Of a stretch of DNA of 64,000 bases, positions 21,572 to 31,220 are shown piece after piece. The stretch lies in NCBI GenBank assembly GCA_949482135.1, contig CASYFC010000002.1:1-64000 (forward strand). The letters are read 5' to 3'. The position numbers and the translations under genes were made by a program. The DNA is from an uncultured Clostridia bacterium (GTDB lineage Bacteria; Bacillota; Clostridia; TANB77; CAG-508). The notes under the pieces were generated by a model. That model was not told where the DNA came from. It made no database searches and saw only the letters and a list, made by a program, of their open reading frames with translations. The stretch's first letter is position 1; every line of letters begins with the position of its first letter.

Positions 21572-24500
21572 ATGCCAAAAAATAAAAGTATAAAAAAAGT
21601 ATTAGTAATAGGTTCAGGACCAATTATAATAGGGCAAGCAGCAGAATTTGATTATGCAGGAACACAAGCTTGTAGAGAACTAAAAAAAGAGGGAATAGAA
21701 GTTATTTTAGTAAATTCTAATCCTGCAACAATAATGACAGATAAAAATATGGCTGATAAAATTTATATTGAGCCATTAACTGTTGAGACTGTTAAAAAAA
21801 TAATTGAAATTGAAAAGCCAGATAGTATACTTCCAAATTTAGGAGGACAAACAGGACTTAATTTGGCAATGGAACTTGAAGAAAATGGATTTTTAAAACA
21901 AAAGAAAGTAAGACTTTTAGGAACAGGTGTTGAAGGTATAAGAAATGCTGAAGACAGACAATGTTTTAAAGATATGATGGAATCAATTAATGAGCCATGC
22001 ATTGCAAGTAAAGTTGTTCATACAGTAGAAGATGCAGTGGAATTTACAAAACAAATTGGACTTCCTGTTATAATAAGACCTGCATATACTTTAGGTGGCA
22101 CTGGTGGAGGTATAGCTGAAACAATGGAAGAACTTGAAGAAATAGCAGGTTCTGGTATAAGAATGTCTAGAGTAAATGAAATATTAGTTGAAAAATGTAT
22201 TACAGGTTGGAAAGAAATTGAATATGAAGTAATGAGAGATAGCAAAGGAAATTGTATAACAATTTGTAACATGGAAAATATAGATCCAGTTGGTGTACAT
22301 ACAGGAGACAGTATAGTAGTTGCTCCATCTCAAACATTGTCAGATAAAGAATATCAAATGCTTAGAACATCAGCTATAAAAATAATTTCGGCATTAAAAA
22401 TTGAAGGTGGATGCAATGTTCAATTTGCATTAAATCCAACAAGTTTTGAATATGCTGTAATAGAAGTAAATCCTAGAGTTAGTCGTTCATCTGCTTTAGC
22501 TTCAAAAGCAACAGGATACCCAATTGCAAAGGTTGCAAGTAAAATTGCACTTGGCTATACATTAGATGAAATAAAAAATGAAGTAACTGGTAAAACTTAT
22601 GCTTGTTTTGAACCAGTGCTAGATTATGTAGTTGTGAAAATACCCAAATGGCCATTTAAGAAATTTCTTACAGCAAGTAGAATTTTAGGAACTCAAATGA
22701 AAGCAACAGGGGAAGTTATGGCAATTGCTCCAAATTTAGAAGCTGGATTAATGAAAGCAATTCGTTCTTTAGAAGAAAATGTAGAATATTTTTATTTAGA
22801 TAAATTAAAAGATTTGGAAAAATCAGAACTTGAAGAAAAATTAACAATAGTTGATAATGAAAGAATTTTTGTAATAGCAGAGGCTATTAGAAAAGAAATT
22901 CCAGTAGAAAGAATTCATGAAATAACTACGATAGATAGATTTTTTATTGGAATTATTTATAAACTTGTAAAAATGGAAAAAGAATTAATATTAAATCAAA
23001 TGAATCCAAAGTTATTAGAAAAAGCTAAAAAATATGGATTTACAGATAAAATAATAGCAAAACTTTCAGGAAAAACTGAAACAGAAATAAAAAGATTGCG
23101 TAATAAATATGGAATATATGCAAACTTTAAAATGGTTGATACTTGCGCAGCAGAATTTGAAGCACAAACACCATATTATTATTCAAGTTATGATGATGAT
23201 AATGAAGCAAAACAATCAGATAAAAAGAAAGTTATGGTATTGGGATCTGGACCAATAAGAATTGGACAAGGTATTGAATTTGATTATTGCAGTGTTCATG
23301 GAGTTTGGGCATTGAAAAAACAAGGATATGAAACAATAATTGTAAATAATAATCCAGAAACAGTAAGTACAGATTTTGATATTGCAGACAAATTATATTT
23401 TGAACCACTAACAGCAGAAGATGTTGAAAACATAGTAAATACAGAAAAACCTGACGGTGCAATAGTTCAATTTGGTGGACAAACAGCAATTAAACTAACA
23501 AAAGCTTTATCTGATATGGGGGTTAAAATTATGGGAACACAAGAAGTTGATATGGATAGGGCTGAAGATAGAAAAGAATTTGATGAAGCATTAAATAATT
23601 GTGGAATTTTAAGACCAAAGGGGAGTACAATTTATACAGTGGATGAAGCTAAAAAAGTTGCAAATAACTTAGGATATCCTGTTTTAGTAAGACCATCATA
23701 TGTTTTGGGTGGTCAAGGTATGGCTATTGCTTATGATGATAAAGAAATTGAAGAATATGTAAATGAGATTAACACAATTGCACAAGAACATCCTATTCTA
23801 GTAGATAAATATATTTTGGGAAAAGAAGTTGAAGTCGATAGCATTTGTGATGGTGAAGATATATTAATTCCAGGAATTATGGAACACTTAGAAAGAGCAG
23901 GAGTTCACTCAGGTGATAGTATTTCAGTTTATCCAACACAAAATGTTGAGAAAGTTCATGAAAAGAAAATAATTGAATATACAGAAAAAATTGCAAAAGA
24001 GCTTAATGTAATAGGAATTTTGAATATTCAGTTTATAATAAGTGAAGGTGAAGTTTATATAATAGAAGTAAACCCACGTTCAAGTAGAACAGTTCCTTAT
24101 ATTAGTAAAGTTACAAATCTGCCAATGATAGATATTGCTACAAATGTTATTCTAGGTAAAAAATTAAAAGATTTAGGATATGGAACAGGATTGTATAAAA
24201 AAAGTGATTATATATGTGTTAAAATGCCAGTCTTCTCATTTGAGAAAATCAAAAACGCAGATACTTCATTAGGACCTGAAATGAAATCTACAGGAGAAGT
24301 TCTAGGAGTTTCTAAAAAGTTTGAAAATGCAGTTTTAAAAGCATTTATTGCAAGTGGAGCAAATGTATCTACAAAAGGAGCAATATTAATAACAGTTAGA
24401 GATAAAGATAAAGAAGAGATGCTTCCAATAGCTAAAAAATTTAAAAATAAAGGGTTTGAAATTTATGCAACTTCAGGAACAGCAAAATTCTTAAAAAATA

Positions 24501-24769
24501 ATGGAGTAAAATCAATAATTATAGAAAAATTGTGGGAAGGAAAAAACAGTATAATTAATTTGATTGAATCAGGAAAAATCAATTTTGTTATAAATACTCC
24601 AACTAAAGGAAAAGAAGCAAATAGAGATGGATTTAAAATAAGAAGAATGGCAGTAGAATGTAAAATACCATGCTTTACATCATTAGATACTGTAAATGCG
24701 CTATACCAAGCGATTGAAGATGATACAGAAGAAAATGATTTAAAACCAGTTGATATAACTGAAATTTAG
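21572..24769 (+). CDS. carB: Carbamoyl-phosphate synthase large subunit
   Basis: The 1065-residue protein makes carbamoyl phosphate from bicarbonate, ammonia and two ATP. It shows the duplicated arrangement: the N-half (KVLVIGSGPIIIGQAAEFDYAGTQA, then ATP-grasp RPAYTLGGTGGGIA), the oligomerisation linker, and the C-half (VMVLGSGPIRIGQGIEFDYCSVH, RPSYVLGGQGMAIAYD). A C-terminal MGS-like allosteric domain follows (ILITVRDKDKEEMLPIAKKF), where UMP or ornithine would bind. The stop codon lies within a 28-bp inverted repeat. Length and motifs are complete. Confidence 0.98.
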   Translation: MPKNKSIKKVLVIGSGPIIIGQAAEFDYAGTQACRELKKEGIEVILVNSNPATIMTDKNMADKIYIEPLTVETVKKIIEIEKPDSILPNLGGQTGLNLAMELEENGFLKQKKVRLLGTGVEGIRNAEDRQCFKDMMESINEPCIASKVVHTVEDAVEFTKQIGLPVIIRPAYTLGGTGGGIAETMEELEEIAGSGIRMSRVNEILVEKCITGWKEIEYEVMRDSKGNCITICNMENIDPVGVHTGDSIVVAPSQTLSDKEYQMLRTSAIKIISALKIEGGCNVQFALNPTSFEYAVIEVNPRVSRSSALASKATGYPIAKVASKIALGYTLDEIKNEVTGKTYACFEPVLDYVVVKIPKWPFKKFLTASRILGTQMKATGEVMAIAPNLEAGLMKAIRSLEENVEYFYLDKLKDLEKSELEEKLTIVDNERIFVIAEAIRKEIPVERIHEITTIDRFFIGIIYKLVKMEKELILNQMNPKLLEKAKKYGFTDKIIAKLSGKTETEIKRLRNKYGIYANFKMVDTCAAEFEAQTPYYYSSYDDDNEAKQSDKKKVMVLGSGPIRIGQGIEFDYCSVHGVWALKKQGYETIIVNNNPETVSTDFDIADKLYFEPLTAEDVENIVNTEKPDGAIVQFGGQTAIKLTKALSDMGVKIMGTQEVDMDRAEDRKEFDEALNNCGILRPKGSTIYTVDEAKKVANNLGYPVLVRPSYVLGGQGMAIAYDDKEIEEYVNEINTIAQEHPILVDKYILGKEVEVDSICDGEDILIPGIMEHLERAGVHSGDSISVYPTQNVEKVHEKKIIEYTEKIAKELNVIGILNIQFIISEGEVYIIEVNPRSSRTVPYISKVTNLPMIDIATNVILGKKLKDLGYGTGLYKKSDYICVKMPVFSFEKIKNADTSLGPEMKSTGEVLGVSKKFENAVLKAFIASGANVSTKGAILITVRDKDKEEMLPIAKKFKNKGFEIYATSGTAKFLKNNGVKSIIIEKLWEGKNSIINLIESGKINFVINTPTKGKEANRDGFKIRRMAVECKIPCFTSLDTVNALYQAIEDDTEENDLKPVDITEI

Positions 24770-24866
24770 GGACGCTCGAAAAATTTCAAAAGTTTTTCAA
24801 AGGGAGGAATAAAGTTTAAATTCCTCTCTTTTTTTAACTGAAATTTTTCGAGCGTCCCTAAATTTC
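24761..24866 (+). terminator. 106-bp structure with 28-bp perfect inverted repeats at the carB end
   Basis: Arms 24761-24788 and 24839-24866 are perfect reverse complements over 28 bases (core GGGACGCTCGAAAAATTT) and include the last three codons of carB. Inside lies a second hairpin, GAGGAAT/ATTCCTC, followed by a run of T, which is a normal terminator. The nested layout is unusual: either a terminator grown from a palindrome or a MITE-like insertion that supplied the gene end. A search of this window showed no second copy. Confidence 0.6.
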
Positions 24867-24869
24867 ATA

Positions 24870-24920
24870 TTGACAATTATTAAGAAAAAAAATATAATTG
24901 TATTAGTACAAATAGTACAA
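24870..24920 (+). promoter_or_regulatory. Promoter and candidate GntR operator of the ABC operon
   Basis: TTGACA (24870-24875), 17 bp, TATAAT (24893-24898). Across the expected start point lie two direct repeats AGTACAA (24905-24911 and 24914-24920), each holding GTAC. A repressor bound here would block initiation. The YtrA-type GntR protein encoded last in the operon is the obvious candidate. Confidence 0.5.
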
Positions 24921-24952
24921 TAGATTTTTATATAACATAGAAGGAGGTAGTT

Positions 24953-25849
24953 ATGATAAGAATTAGCAATTTGAATAAAACTTTTGGAAAAAATAAAGTT
25001 TTAGATAATTTAAATTGTAATATTCAAACCAATTCAATATATGGTTTGATAGGTGCAAATGGTGCCGGAAAATCTACTTTATTAAGAATTATAATGGATA
25101 TATATAGAAGAGATTCGGGAACTATTGAAATTGATGGAAAAGAAATTGAAGATAATCAAGAATTAAAACAAAAATTAGTTTTTGTTCCAGATGATTTATA
25201 CTTTTTTCCCAATTATACACTTCTAGATATGGCAAAATTTTATGAATCAATGTATAAAAATTTTGATATGGAATATTTAAAAGAATTAGCAGAAATGCTT
25301 AAATTAGATTTAAATACAAAAATTCAAAATTTTTCAAAAGGAATGAAAAGACAATGTGCGTTAATTTGCGCAATATCTACAAATGCAAATTATATGTTTT
25401 TTGATGAAACTTTTGATGGATTAGATCCAGTTATAAGAAATTTACTTAAAAAAGTAATTATAAAGCAAATGGAAAAACAAGAAACAACAATAATAATGAC
25501 AAGCCATAACTTAAGAGAACTTGAAGATATATGTGATAATTTGGGACTTCTATATAAAGGTGGAATACTTTTTGAAAGTGATATAGACTCACTAAAAACT
25601 AATATGTTTAAAATCCAAATATCATTAAAAGGCGAATTTGGAAAAGAAGACTTTTCTGGATTAGATATAATGAGTTATAAAAAAGTAGGAAGTATATCAA
25701 CATTAATTGTAAAAGGGGATAAAGAAAAAGCAAAAGAAGTATTGCAAAAATTAGAACCAGTAATATTAGACTTTTTACCATTAACTTTAGAAGAAATGTT
25801 TATTTATGAAATGGAGGTATTGGGATATGAATTTAATCAAATTATTTAA
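24953..25849 (+). CDS. ABC transporter ATP-binding protein
   Basis: The 298-residue ATPase has Walker A GANGAGKST (residues 34-42), signature NFSKGMKRQ (about 126-134), and Walker B YMFFDETFDGLD with catalytic E152, followed by the H-loop in MTSHNLRE. It resembles ATPases of the bacitracin/lantibiotic-resistance and YtrB type, which act with a large permease and a YtrA-like regulator. It overlaps the permease start by 23 bp. Substrate unknown; export or cell-envelope stress response is likely. Confidence 0.92.
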   Translation: MIRISNLNKTFGKNKVLDNLNCNIQTNSIYGLIGANGAGKSTLLRIIMDIYRRDSGTIEIDGKEIEDNQELKQKLVFVPDDLYFFPNYTLLDMAKFYESMYKNFDMEYLKELAEMLKLDLNTKIQNFSKGMKRQCALICAISTNANYMFFDETFDGLDPVIRNLLKKVIIKQMEKQETTIIMTSHNLRELEDICDNLGLLYKGGILFESDIDSLKTNMFKIQISLKGEFGKEDFSGLDIMSYKKVGSISTLIVKGDKEKAKEVLQKLEPVILDFLPLTLEEMFIYEMEVLGYEFNQII

Positions 25850-27851
25850 TTTTAAGTATTTTATGCAAAACTTAAAGAAATCAAAAGGTCTTGTTTCATT
25901 ACTAATAATTGTAGTTCCAATATTTACGACATTACTTACAGTTTTAGTATTAAATAGTGGAATTGGTATACATATTCCATCTAAAGGAGAATTAATTATA
26001 GTTAATATAATGGGAATGTATGTTATTCCTATATTAATGTCACTTGTACTTTTTGGATATGTTTATAAAAAGAAAAGTGTTGATTTTATAAATTCTCAAC
26101 CAATAAATAGAAAAACAATTTTTGTTACTAATACAGTAGGTGGAATTTTATTAATGGCTGTTATACAAGTTATTACAGCAGTTTTAGTATTGATTTGTGA
26201 AGCAATCCTGCCAGACCTTATAATATTTCCACAAATGGTTTTAGATATTTTTATTATGATGTGGATATCTTATAGTTTTACATTTGTAGCCACAAATGTA
26301 GCAATGAGTGTTTCTGGAACATTTTCTACACAAGTAGTTTTAACAATGCTAATATTATTTTTAGTGCCATTTTGTATTGATAGTTATTTTGATTTTTCAA
26401 ATGGATATAATTATGAATTAATAAATGGAGAAGAAACATATAATCAATATTTATTTACTGATTCATATTATACAATGCCCTATGAAATGTTTCATTTAAT
26501 TTTTGCAAATTCAACCCCTGAGTTTAATCTTTATTCTGTAAAAATTATTTCAAGAATGATTGTAATAGGATTTGTATATTATTTTATAGGATTACATTTA
26601 TTTAAAAACAGAAAAATGGAAAATAATGAAGAATCATTCTCTAATGAAAAAATTCACATTATTGTAAAAGCATTAAGTATTCTTCCAATGATTATACTTT
26701 TAAATATAGCAGATGCAGGAAAAGAATTTAATATAATTGCTCTTGCTGTAATTATTACTTATTACTTTGTTTATGATTTTTGTGTAAAAAGAAAACTAAA
26801 ATTAAAATCTTCATTAATTTATTTATTATTAACATTAGTTGTTCTTCAAGGAGTTTGTTCAAGTGCAGAAAAATTAAAAGAAGCTATGCCAATTAGTAAA
26901 TTAAATATAAATAATATAGCTTCAGTAAAAATAAATTCTATTAATGAAGAATTCGGTAATATGCATTATGTAGGTAGAGTTACTGCATTTGGTGGATTTA
27001 TAGAAAATGAAGAAATAATAAAAATTTTATTTGATTCAAACTATGAAGGATATAATCTTAATAGTAAAGAAAGCTCTGAAATATTACAATTAGAAAATTT
27101 GGTAGATACAGAAGTACCAGTAGAGCCAAAACAAGATAAAGATAAGGTTATATATTGTGATATTTCTCTAAAAACAAAAGATGGAAAAAAATATAATGTA
27201 AATCTTCATGTTTTTAAAAATGATTTTGATAAAGTTTTAGAAATGCTTTCTAATGATGAAAAATATGTATCAAATATAAGAAATGGAATTATTAAAGAAG
27301 GAATACTTACAATTAATAATTACAAAATGATAAATAATGAAGAAAAAGAGATTATTCAATCAGAAATACAAAATACAATAAATAGTATGTCATTAAATGA
27401 TATAAGAAAATTAGAAAATAGTGAAAAAGAAGCTTGTGTTATTAATTATTATTATAAAAATCATAATTTAAGTGGAATATCAATAAATGCATCTGTTAAT
27501 CAAAAAGTTTTGGAAATAGTAAGTAAATTTTCAAATAGAGAAGTAATTGCTAGATTAAGGGAAGTAGGAACAGATATGGCAACATATGCAATCTATCCAA
27601 AAAATAATCCAGATACAATGGTCTACATCTCTTATTTAAGATATGAGATATCTAAATTAATTTTTGAATCTGAAAATGAAATCTTAGATATATCAAAACC
27701 ATATTATGCAATAGAAGTTTCTGCAGGAAGAAATAGATTAAACTTTTATACAAACAAAATAGAAGAAGTTGAAAATATAATTAGTAAAGAAAATGAATAT
27801 TTAGATAGTTATATAGAAGATAAAGGTATCTATTATGAACATGGTCAATAA
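25827..27851 (+). CDS. ABC transporter permease
   Basis: I place the start at 25827 (MNLIKLFNFKYFMQNL), after ATGGAGGTATT, inside the end of the ATPase gene. The 674-residue product has about six N-terminal membrane segments within residues 20-260, two or three more around 280-345, then a soluble extracellular C-terminal domain of about 320 residues, starting near the ASVKINSINEEFG stretch. This large tail is reminiscent of the YtrC/YtrD-like or DUF6449-type permeases that pair with YtrB ATPases. Substrate unknown. Confidence 0.82.
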   Translation: MNLIKLFNFKYFMQNLKKSKGLVSLLIIVVPIFTTLLTVLVLNSGIGIHIPSKGELIIVNIMGMYVIPILMSLVLFGYVYKKKSVDFINSQPINRKTIFVTNTVGGILLMAVIQVITAVLVLICEAILPDLIIFPQMVLDIFIMMWISYSFTFVATNVAMSVSGTFSTQVVLTMLILFLVPFCIDSYFDFSNGYNYELINGEETYNQYLFTDSYYTMPYEMFHLIFANSTPEFNLYSVKIISRMIVIGFVYYFIGLHLFKNRKMENNEESFSNEKIHIIVKALSILPMIILLNIADAGKEFNIIALAVIITYYFVYDFCVKRKLKLKSSLIYLLLTLVVLQGVCSSAEKLKEAMPISKLNINNIASVKINSINEEFGNMHYVGRVTAFGGFIENEEIIKILFDSNYEGYNLNSKESSEILQLENLVDTEVPVEPKQDKDKVIYCDISLKTKDGKKYNVNLHVFKNDFDKVLEMLSNDEKYVSNIRNGIIKEGILTINNYKMINNEEKEIIQSEIQNTINSMSLNDIRKLENSEKEACVINYYYKNHNLSGISINASVNQKVLEIVSKFSNREVIARLREVGTDMATYAIYPKNNPDTMVYISYLRYEISKLIFESENEILDISKPYYAIEVSAGRNRLNFYTNKIEEVENIISKENEYLDSYIEDKGIYYEHGQ

Positions 27852-27869
27852 TAGAAAGGAGGAATTTTT

Positions 27870-28223
27870 ATGATAAATTTAGATTATCAAAGCAGAATGC
27901 CTATTTATGAGCAAATTGTTCAAGAGATTGAAAGATATGTTGCTTTAGAAATATTAAAACCAGAAGAACAAATTCCTTCTATTAGAGAATTAGCAACAAC
28001 TCTTGGGATAAATCCAAATACAGTAAAAAAAGCATATGATATTTTAGAGTCTAGAGGTGTTATTGTTACCTTATCTACAAAAGGAACTTTTATAACTCAA
28101 AAAACAGATAAAGTTTTAAAAGCTTCAATTGATGAAAAAATAAATAAAATTAAAAATGATATTAAAGAAATTGAAAAATATGGAATATCAAAAGAAGAAA
28201 TTATAAAGAGAATTTCAGTATAA
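27870..28223 (+). CDS. GntR-family regulator, YtrA subfamily
   Basis: The 117-residue protein has a GntR winged helix (PIYEQIVQEIERYVALEILKPEEQIPSIRELATTLGINPNTVKKAYDILESRGV) and only a short C-terminal helical tail, as in the YtrA subfamily. It lies 18 bp after the permease and is probably co-transcribed. YtrA proteins normally repress their own ABC operon; a repeat at the promoter (24905-24920) fits that. Unusually, the regulator is the last rather than the first gene. Confidence 0.9.
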   Translation: MINLDYQSRMPIYEQIVQEIERYVALEILKPEEQIPSIRELATTLGINPNTVKKAYDILESRGVIVTLSTKGTFITQKTDKVLKASIDEKINKIKNDIKEIEKYGISKEEIIKRISV

Positions 28224-28229
28224 CAAAAT

Positions 28230-28258
28230 TTGACAAAATTCTACCAGGATGCTATAAT
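28230..28258 (+). promoter_or_regulatory. Promoter of the 28332 cassette
   Basis: TTGACA (28230-28235), 17 bp, TATAAT (28253-28258). The leader to 28331 contains GATTG/CAATC as a small hairpin (28289-28305). Confidence 0.7.
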
Positions 28259-28331
28259 TTTTCGGGGAATTTTTTAGTAACTGACGGCGATTGTATTATG
28301 CAATCATGTTTAGCATCGAGGGAGAATAGAG

Positions 28332-28583
28332 ATGGAAATTAAAGTCAGAGAAGTTACTATCAGAGGTGAGAAGTACTTCATTGTTGACGAAGAAGGTTAT
28401 ACTCAGGAACGCAAATTAAAATTACTGCTAGAAGCAGCATATAATTCTATAATTACAGATCCTGAGTTTATAAGAAAATTTTCGCCCAACAAAGAAGCGA
28501 AGAAATCTCTAGATAATTTGAAAAAAGCTATTGAAGATTTTCAAATTAAGACTGATATACAAAACTATCGAAAGACTGGATAA
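28332..28583 (+). CDS. Small unknown protein, 83 residues
   Basis: GAGGGAGAATAGAG precedes the ATG. The soluble, charged product starts MEIKVREVTIRGEKYFIVDEEG (beta hairpin-like) and ends in helices. No domain is recognised. It stands alone between its promoter and a perfect terminator, one of the single-gene cassettes. Confidence 0.65.
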   Translation: MEIKVREVTIRGEKYFIVDEEGYTQERKLKLLLEAAYNSIITDPEFIRKFSPNKEAKKSLDNLKKAIEDFQIKTDIQNYRKTG

Positions 28584-28590
28584 AAGGTGG

Positions 28591-28616
28591 GCCAGCACAA
28601 TTGTGCTGGCGTTTTT
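28591..28616 (+). terminator. Intrinsic terminator after 28583
   Basis: GCCAGCACAATTGTGCTGGC is a perfect 20-bp palindrome followed by GTTTTT. Confidence 0.92.
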
Positions 28617-28623
28617 CCGTTTT

Positions 28624-28637
28624 TGACCAATTGTTCA
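28624..28637. promoter_or_regulatory. TetR-type operator before tetR and acyl-CoA synthetase 1
   Basis: TGACCAATTGTTCA is a 14-bp palindrome with one mismatched pair. Related sites TGACCATCTAGTCT (37815) and TGACCAACTAGTCT (48188) lie upstream of the other two acyl-CoA synthetases. The probable ligand-responsive protein is the TetR regulator at 28772. Confidence 0.6.
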
Positions 28638-28732
28638 GTTTTAAAAATTATTATATTGTAATTTCTTAATAAATCCTATATAATATATAAATCAAAAAAA
28701 GTTTTTTCTTAAATAAAAGTAAATCAAATGAG

Positions 28733-28754
28733 GCATATGCCCAATAGCATATGC
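28733..28754. promoter_or_regulatory. Paired GCATATGC palindromes in the tetR leader
   Basis: GCATATGC occurs at 28733-28740 and 28747-28754, 14 bp apart. As DNA this is a tandem operator; as RNA the two copies pair into a hairpin 17 bases before the tetR start codon. Either would fit autoregulation. Confidence 0.4.
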
Positions 28755-28771
28755 AAAATAGTAGGTGAAAT

Positions 28772-29344
28772 ATGAATAAAACAAAGAGAAAAATATTTGA
28801 AACTTCATTAAAACTTTTTTCAGAAAAAGGATATGATGCTACAAGTATAGAAGAAATTACAGCAACAGTTGGAGTTGCTAAAGGAACTTTATATTATCAT
28901 TTTAGTAGTAAAGAAGAAATATTTAATTTCTTAGTAGAAGAGGGAATGAAACTTTTAATTAATAGTATAGAAATTAAGATTGCAAAATGTGATAATACTT
29001 TAGATAAAATAAAAGCGGTTTCTTTAGTTCAATTAAAAGCTGTATATAAATACGAAAATTTATTAACGATTGTAATGAGCCAAACATGGGGAAATGAAAA
29101 TATTAATGTTTTTTGTAAGCAAAAAGTTCTTGAATATATTTCTGTTATTCAAAAAATAGTTCAAGAAGGAGTTGATGCTGGAGATATAGTTGAATGTGAT
29201 TCGGAAGTTCTTGCTTCAGAAATATTTTCATTAACGTGTTCAACACTAATTTATAAAAGAAAAGCTAATTTGGAATCAATTGATATTAAAAAAATGTATG
29301 ATGAATATGAAAAAACTATATTTAATAAAATTGTTAGGAAATAG
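28772..29344 (+). CDS. TetR-family regulator, probably fatty-acid responsive
   Basis: The 190-residue protein has the TetR DNA-binding domain (TKRKIFETSLKLFSEKGYDATSIEEITATVGVAKGTLYYHFSSKEEIF) and a helical ligand-binding domain. GTAGGTGAA precedes the ATG. The gene lies 12 bp upstream of an acyl-CoA synthetase and is co-transcribed with it. FadR-type TetR repressors of Gram-positives control acyl-CoA synthetases and bind long-chain acyl-CoA. Shared palindromes before three synthetase genes suggest a regulon, but the ligand is inferred. Confidence 0.88.
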   Translation: MNKTKRKIFETSLKLFSEKGYDATSIEEITATVGVAKGTLYYHFSSKEEIFNFLVEEGMKLLINSIEIKIAKCDNTLDKIKAVSLVQLKAVYKYENLLTIVMSQTWGNENINVFCKQKVLEYISVIQKIVQEGVDAGDIVECDSEVLASEIFSLTCSTLIYKRKANLESIDIKKMYDEYEKTIFNKIVRK

Positions 29345-29356
29345 AGGGATATAAAA

Positions 29357-31087
29357 ATGGGAGAGAGAATCTGTTCAGGGTGCGAAAAAGTTTTTAATGC
29401 AACAAAATTTAATAATCTAAAAGAAATGATTAATAACACAAAAAAAGAATTTGGAAATGAAATTGCATTTAAATTTAAAGGACAAAATGGTGAAATAACA
29501 ACAATGTCGTATAATGACTATATTGATGAAGTAAATAGCCTAGGTACAGCTTTAATTAGTATAGGATTAAAAGATAAAAGAATAGGTGTTATTTCAGAAA
29601 ATAGATATGAATGGGAAGAAGATTATTTATCTATTATTTGTGGTACTGGTGTAGTAGTTCCACTTGATAAATCTTTACCAGAAAACGAAATATTAAGCCT
29701 AATTGAACGTTCAGAAATGGAAGCAATTTTCTATTCATCAAAATATGATGAAGTTATGAAAAGGGCTAAAGAGGAAAAAGTAGGAAAAGTAAAATTCTTT
29801 ATTTCAATGGATTTAGATGAGAAAAAAGATGGTATCTATTCTCAAATAGAATTAATAAAATTAGGAAAAGATTTAATAAAAAATGGAGCTAGAAGTTATT
29901 TAGATGCTGAAATAAATAATAATATAATGGCAGCAATGTTATTTACATCTGGAACAACATCACAATCAAAAGCTGTTATGTTGTCTCATAATAATATATG
30001 TACTAATATTTATGATATTTCGTGTACTTTTGATGTAACAAAAGAAGATACATTTTTGTCATTTTTACCATTACATCATGTATTTGAATGTACAGTTGGA
30101 TTTTTATATCCAGTAAGTGTTGGAGCTAATATTGGATTTTGCCAAGGAATTAGACATATTGCAGAAAATTTAAAAGATTATCAAGCAAGCGCAATGATTG
30201 CTGTACCAGTGCTTTTTGATAATATGTATAAAAAAGTTATGCAGTCTATAGAGAAAAAGGGAAAACTTGAAACTGTAAAATTCGGAATAAAACTAAGTAA
30301 AGTTCTTAAAGTTTTTGGAATTGATATTAGAAGAAAATTATTTAAAGAGATTTTAGAAACATTAGGTGGAAAACTAAGATTGTTTGTCGCAGGTGGAGCT
30401 GCATTTGATCCAGAGATAGAAAAAGGTCTAAATGAATTAGGAATTGAAACGTATCAAGGTTATGGATTAACAGAAACAGCTCCTGTTATTGCTGCAGAAC
30501 ATCCAACTTGTAGAAAAATTGGTTCAATTGGAAAAACTTTCCCAAGTTTACAAACAAAAATTATCGAGCCAGATGAAATGGGAATTGGTGAACTTGCAGT
30601 TAAAGGTCCAAGCGTTATGTTAGGATATTATGGAATTAAAGAATCTGCTGTAACAGAAGATGGTTGGTTTAATACAGGTGATTTAGCATATATAGATAAA
30701 GATGGTTTTATATTTATAACAGGTAGAAAGAAAAGTGTTATTGTTTTAAAAAACGGAAAAAATATATATCCAGAAGAACTTGAATCATTAATAAATAAAG
30801 TTCCAGGAGTAAAAGAATCTTTTGTATATGGTAAACCAGATAAAGATGATCCTATAGATCTAAAAATTTGTACAGAAATAGTATATGATAAAGAAAAAAT
30901 AAAAGAAGTATATAATACTGAAGATATAGAAGAAATCAAAAAAATATTATGGAATAAAATTAAAGAGATTAACAGAACTATGCCAACATATAAATATATT
31001 AAAGAAATGGTATTAACAGAAGAAGAACTAATAAAAACAACTACTTTGAAAATAAAGAGATTTGAAGAAATTAAAAAAGTTCTATAA
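29357..31087 (+). CDS. Long-chain acyl-CoA synthetase 1
   Basis: The 576-residue adenylate-forming enzyme activates fatty acids with ATP and CoA. Motifs: the P-loop MLFTSGTTSQSKAVMLSH, FLPLHHVFE, YGLTETAPV, WFNTGDLAYID, and the C-terminal KNGKNIYPEE. The N-terminus (GERICSGCEKVF) has a CxxC not seen in the two paralogues. It is 40-50 percent alike by eye to the synthetases at 37985 and 48292. Co-transcribed with tetR; a role in incorporation or degradation of exogenous fatty acids is likely, or CoA-dependent signalling to the TetR protein. Confidence 0.9.
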   Translation: MGERICSGCEKVFNATKFNNLKEMINNTKKEFGNEIAFKFKGQNGEITTMSYNDYIDEVNSLGTALISIGLKDKRIGVISENRYEWEEDYLSIICGTGVVVPLDKSLPENEILSLIERSEMEAIFYSSKYDEVMKRAKEEKVGKVKFFISMDLDEKKDGIYSQIELIKLGKDLIKNGARSYLDAEINNNIMAAMLFTSGTTSQSKAVMLSHNNICTNIYDISCTFDVTKEDTFLSFLPLHHVFECTVGFLYPVSVGANIGFCQGIRHIAENLKDYQASAMIAVPVLFDNMYKKVMQSIEKKGKLETVKFGIKLSKVLKVFGIDIRRKLFKEILETLGGKLRLFVAGGAAFDPEIEKGLNELGIETYQGYGLTETAPVIAAEHPTCRKIGSIGKTFPSLQTKIIEPDEMGIGELAVKGPSVMLGYYGIKESAVTEDGWFNTGDLAYIDKDGFIFITGRKKSVIVLKNGKNIYPEELESLINKVPGVKESFVYGKPDKDDPIDLKICTEIVYDKEKIKEVYNTEDIEEIKKILWNKIKEINRTMPTYKYIKEMVLTEEELIKTTTLKIKRFEEIKKVL

Positions 31088-31220
31088 TATTACATTTGTA
31101 TTACTTATTGTTATCAAAATGTAAACTAAAATGTCGAAAAAACACTTGAACTGTTACGGAAAACAAGATATAATATCTTTAGTATTTAATTAGAAATTGA
31201 TACGAAGGAGGTAGTTTACA

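Noticed and set aside
28332-28583. Antitoxin of a toxin-antitoxin pair
   Set aside because: It stands alone with a terminator; no toxin-like partner is adjacent.
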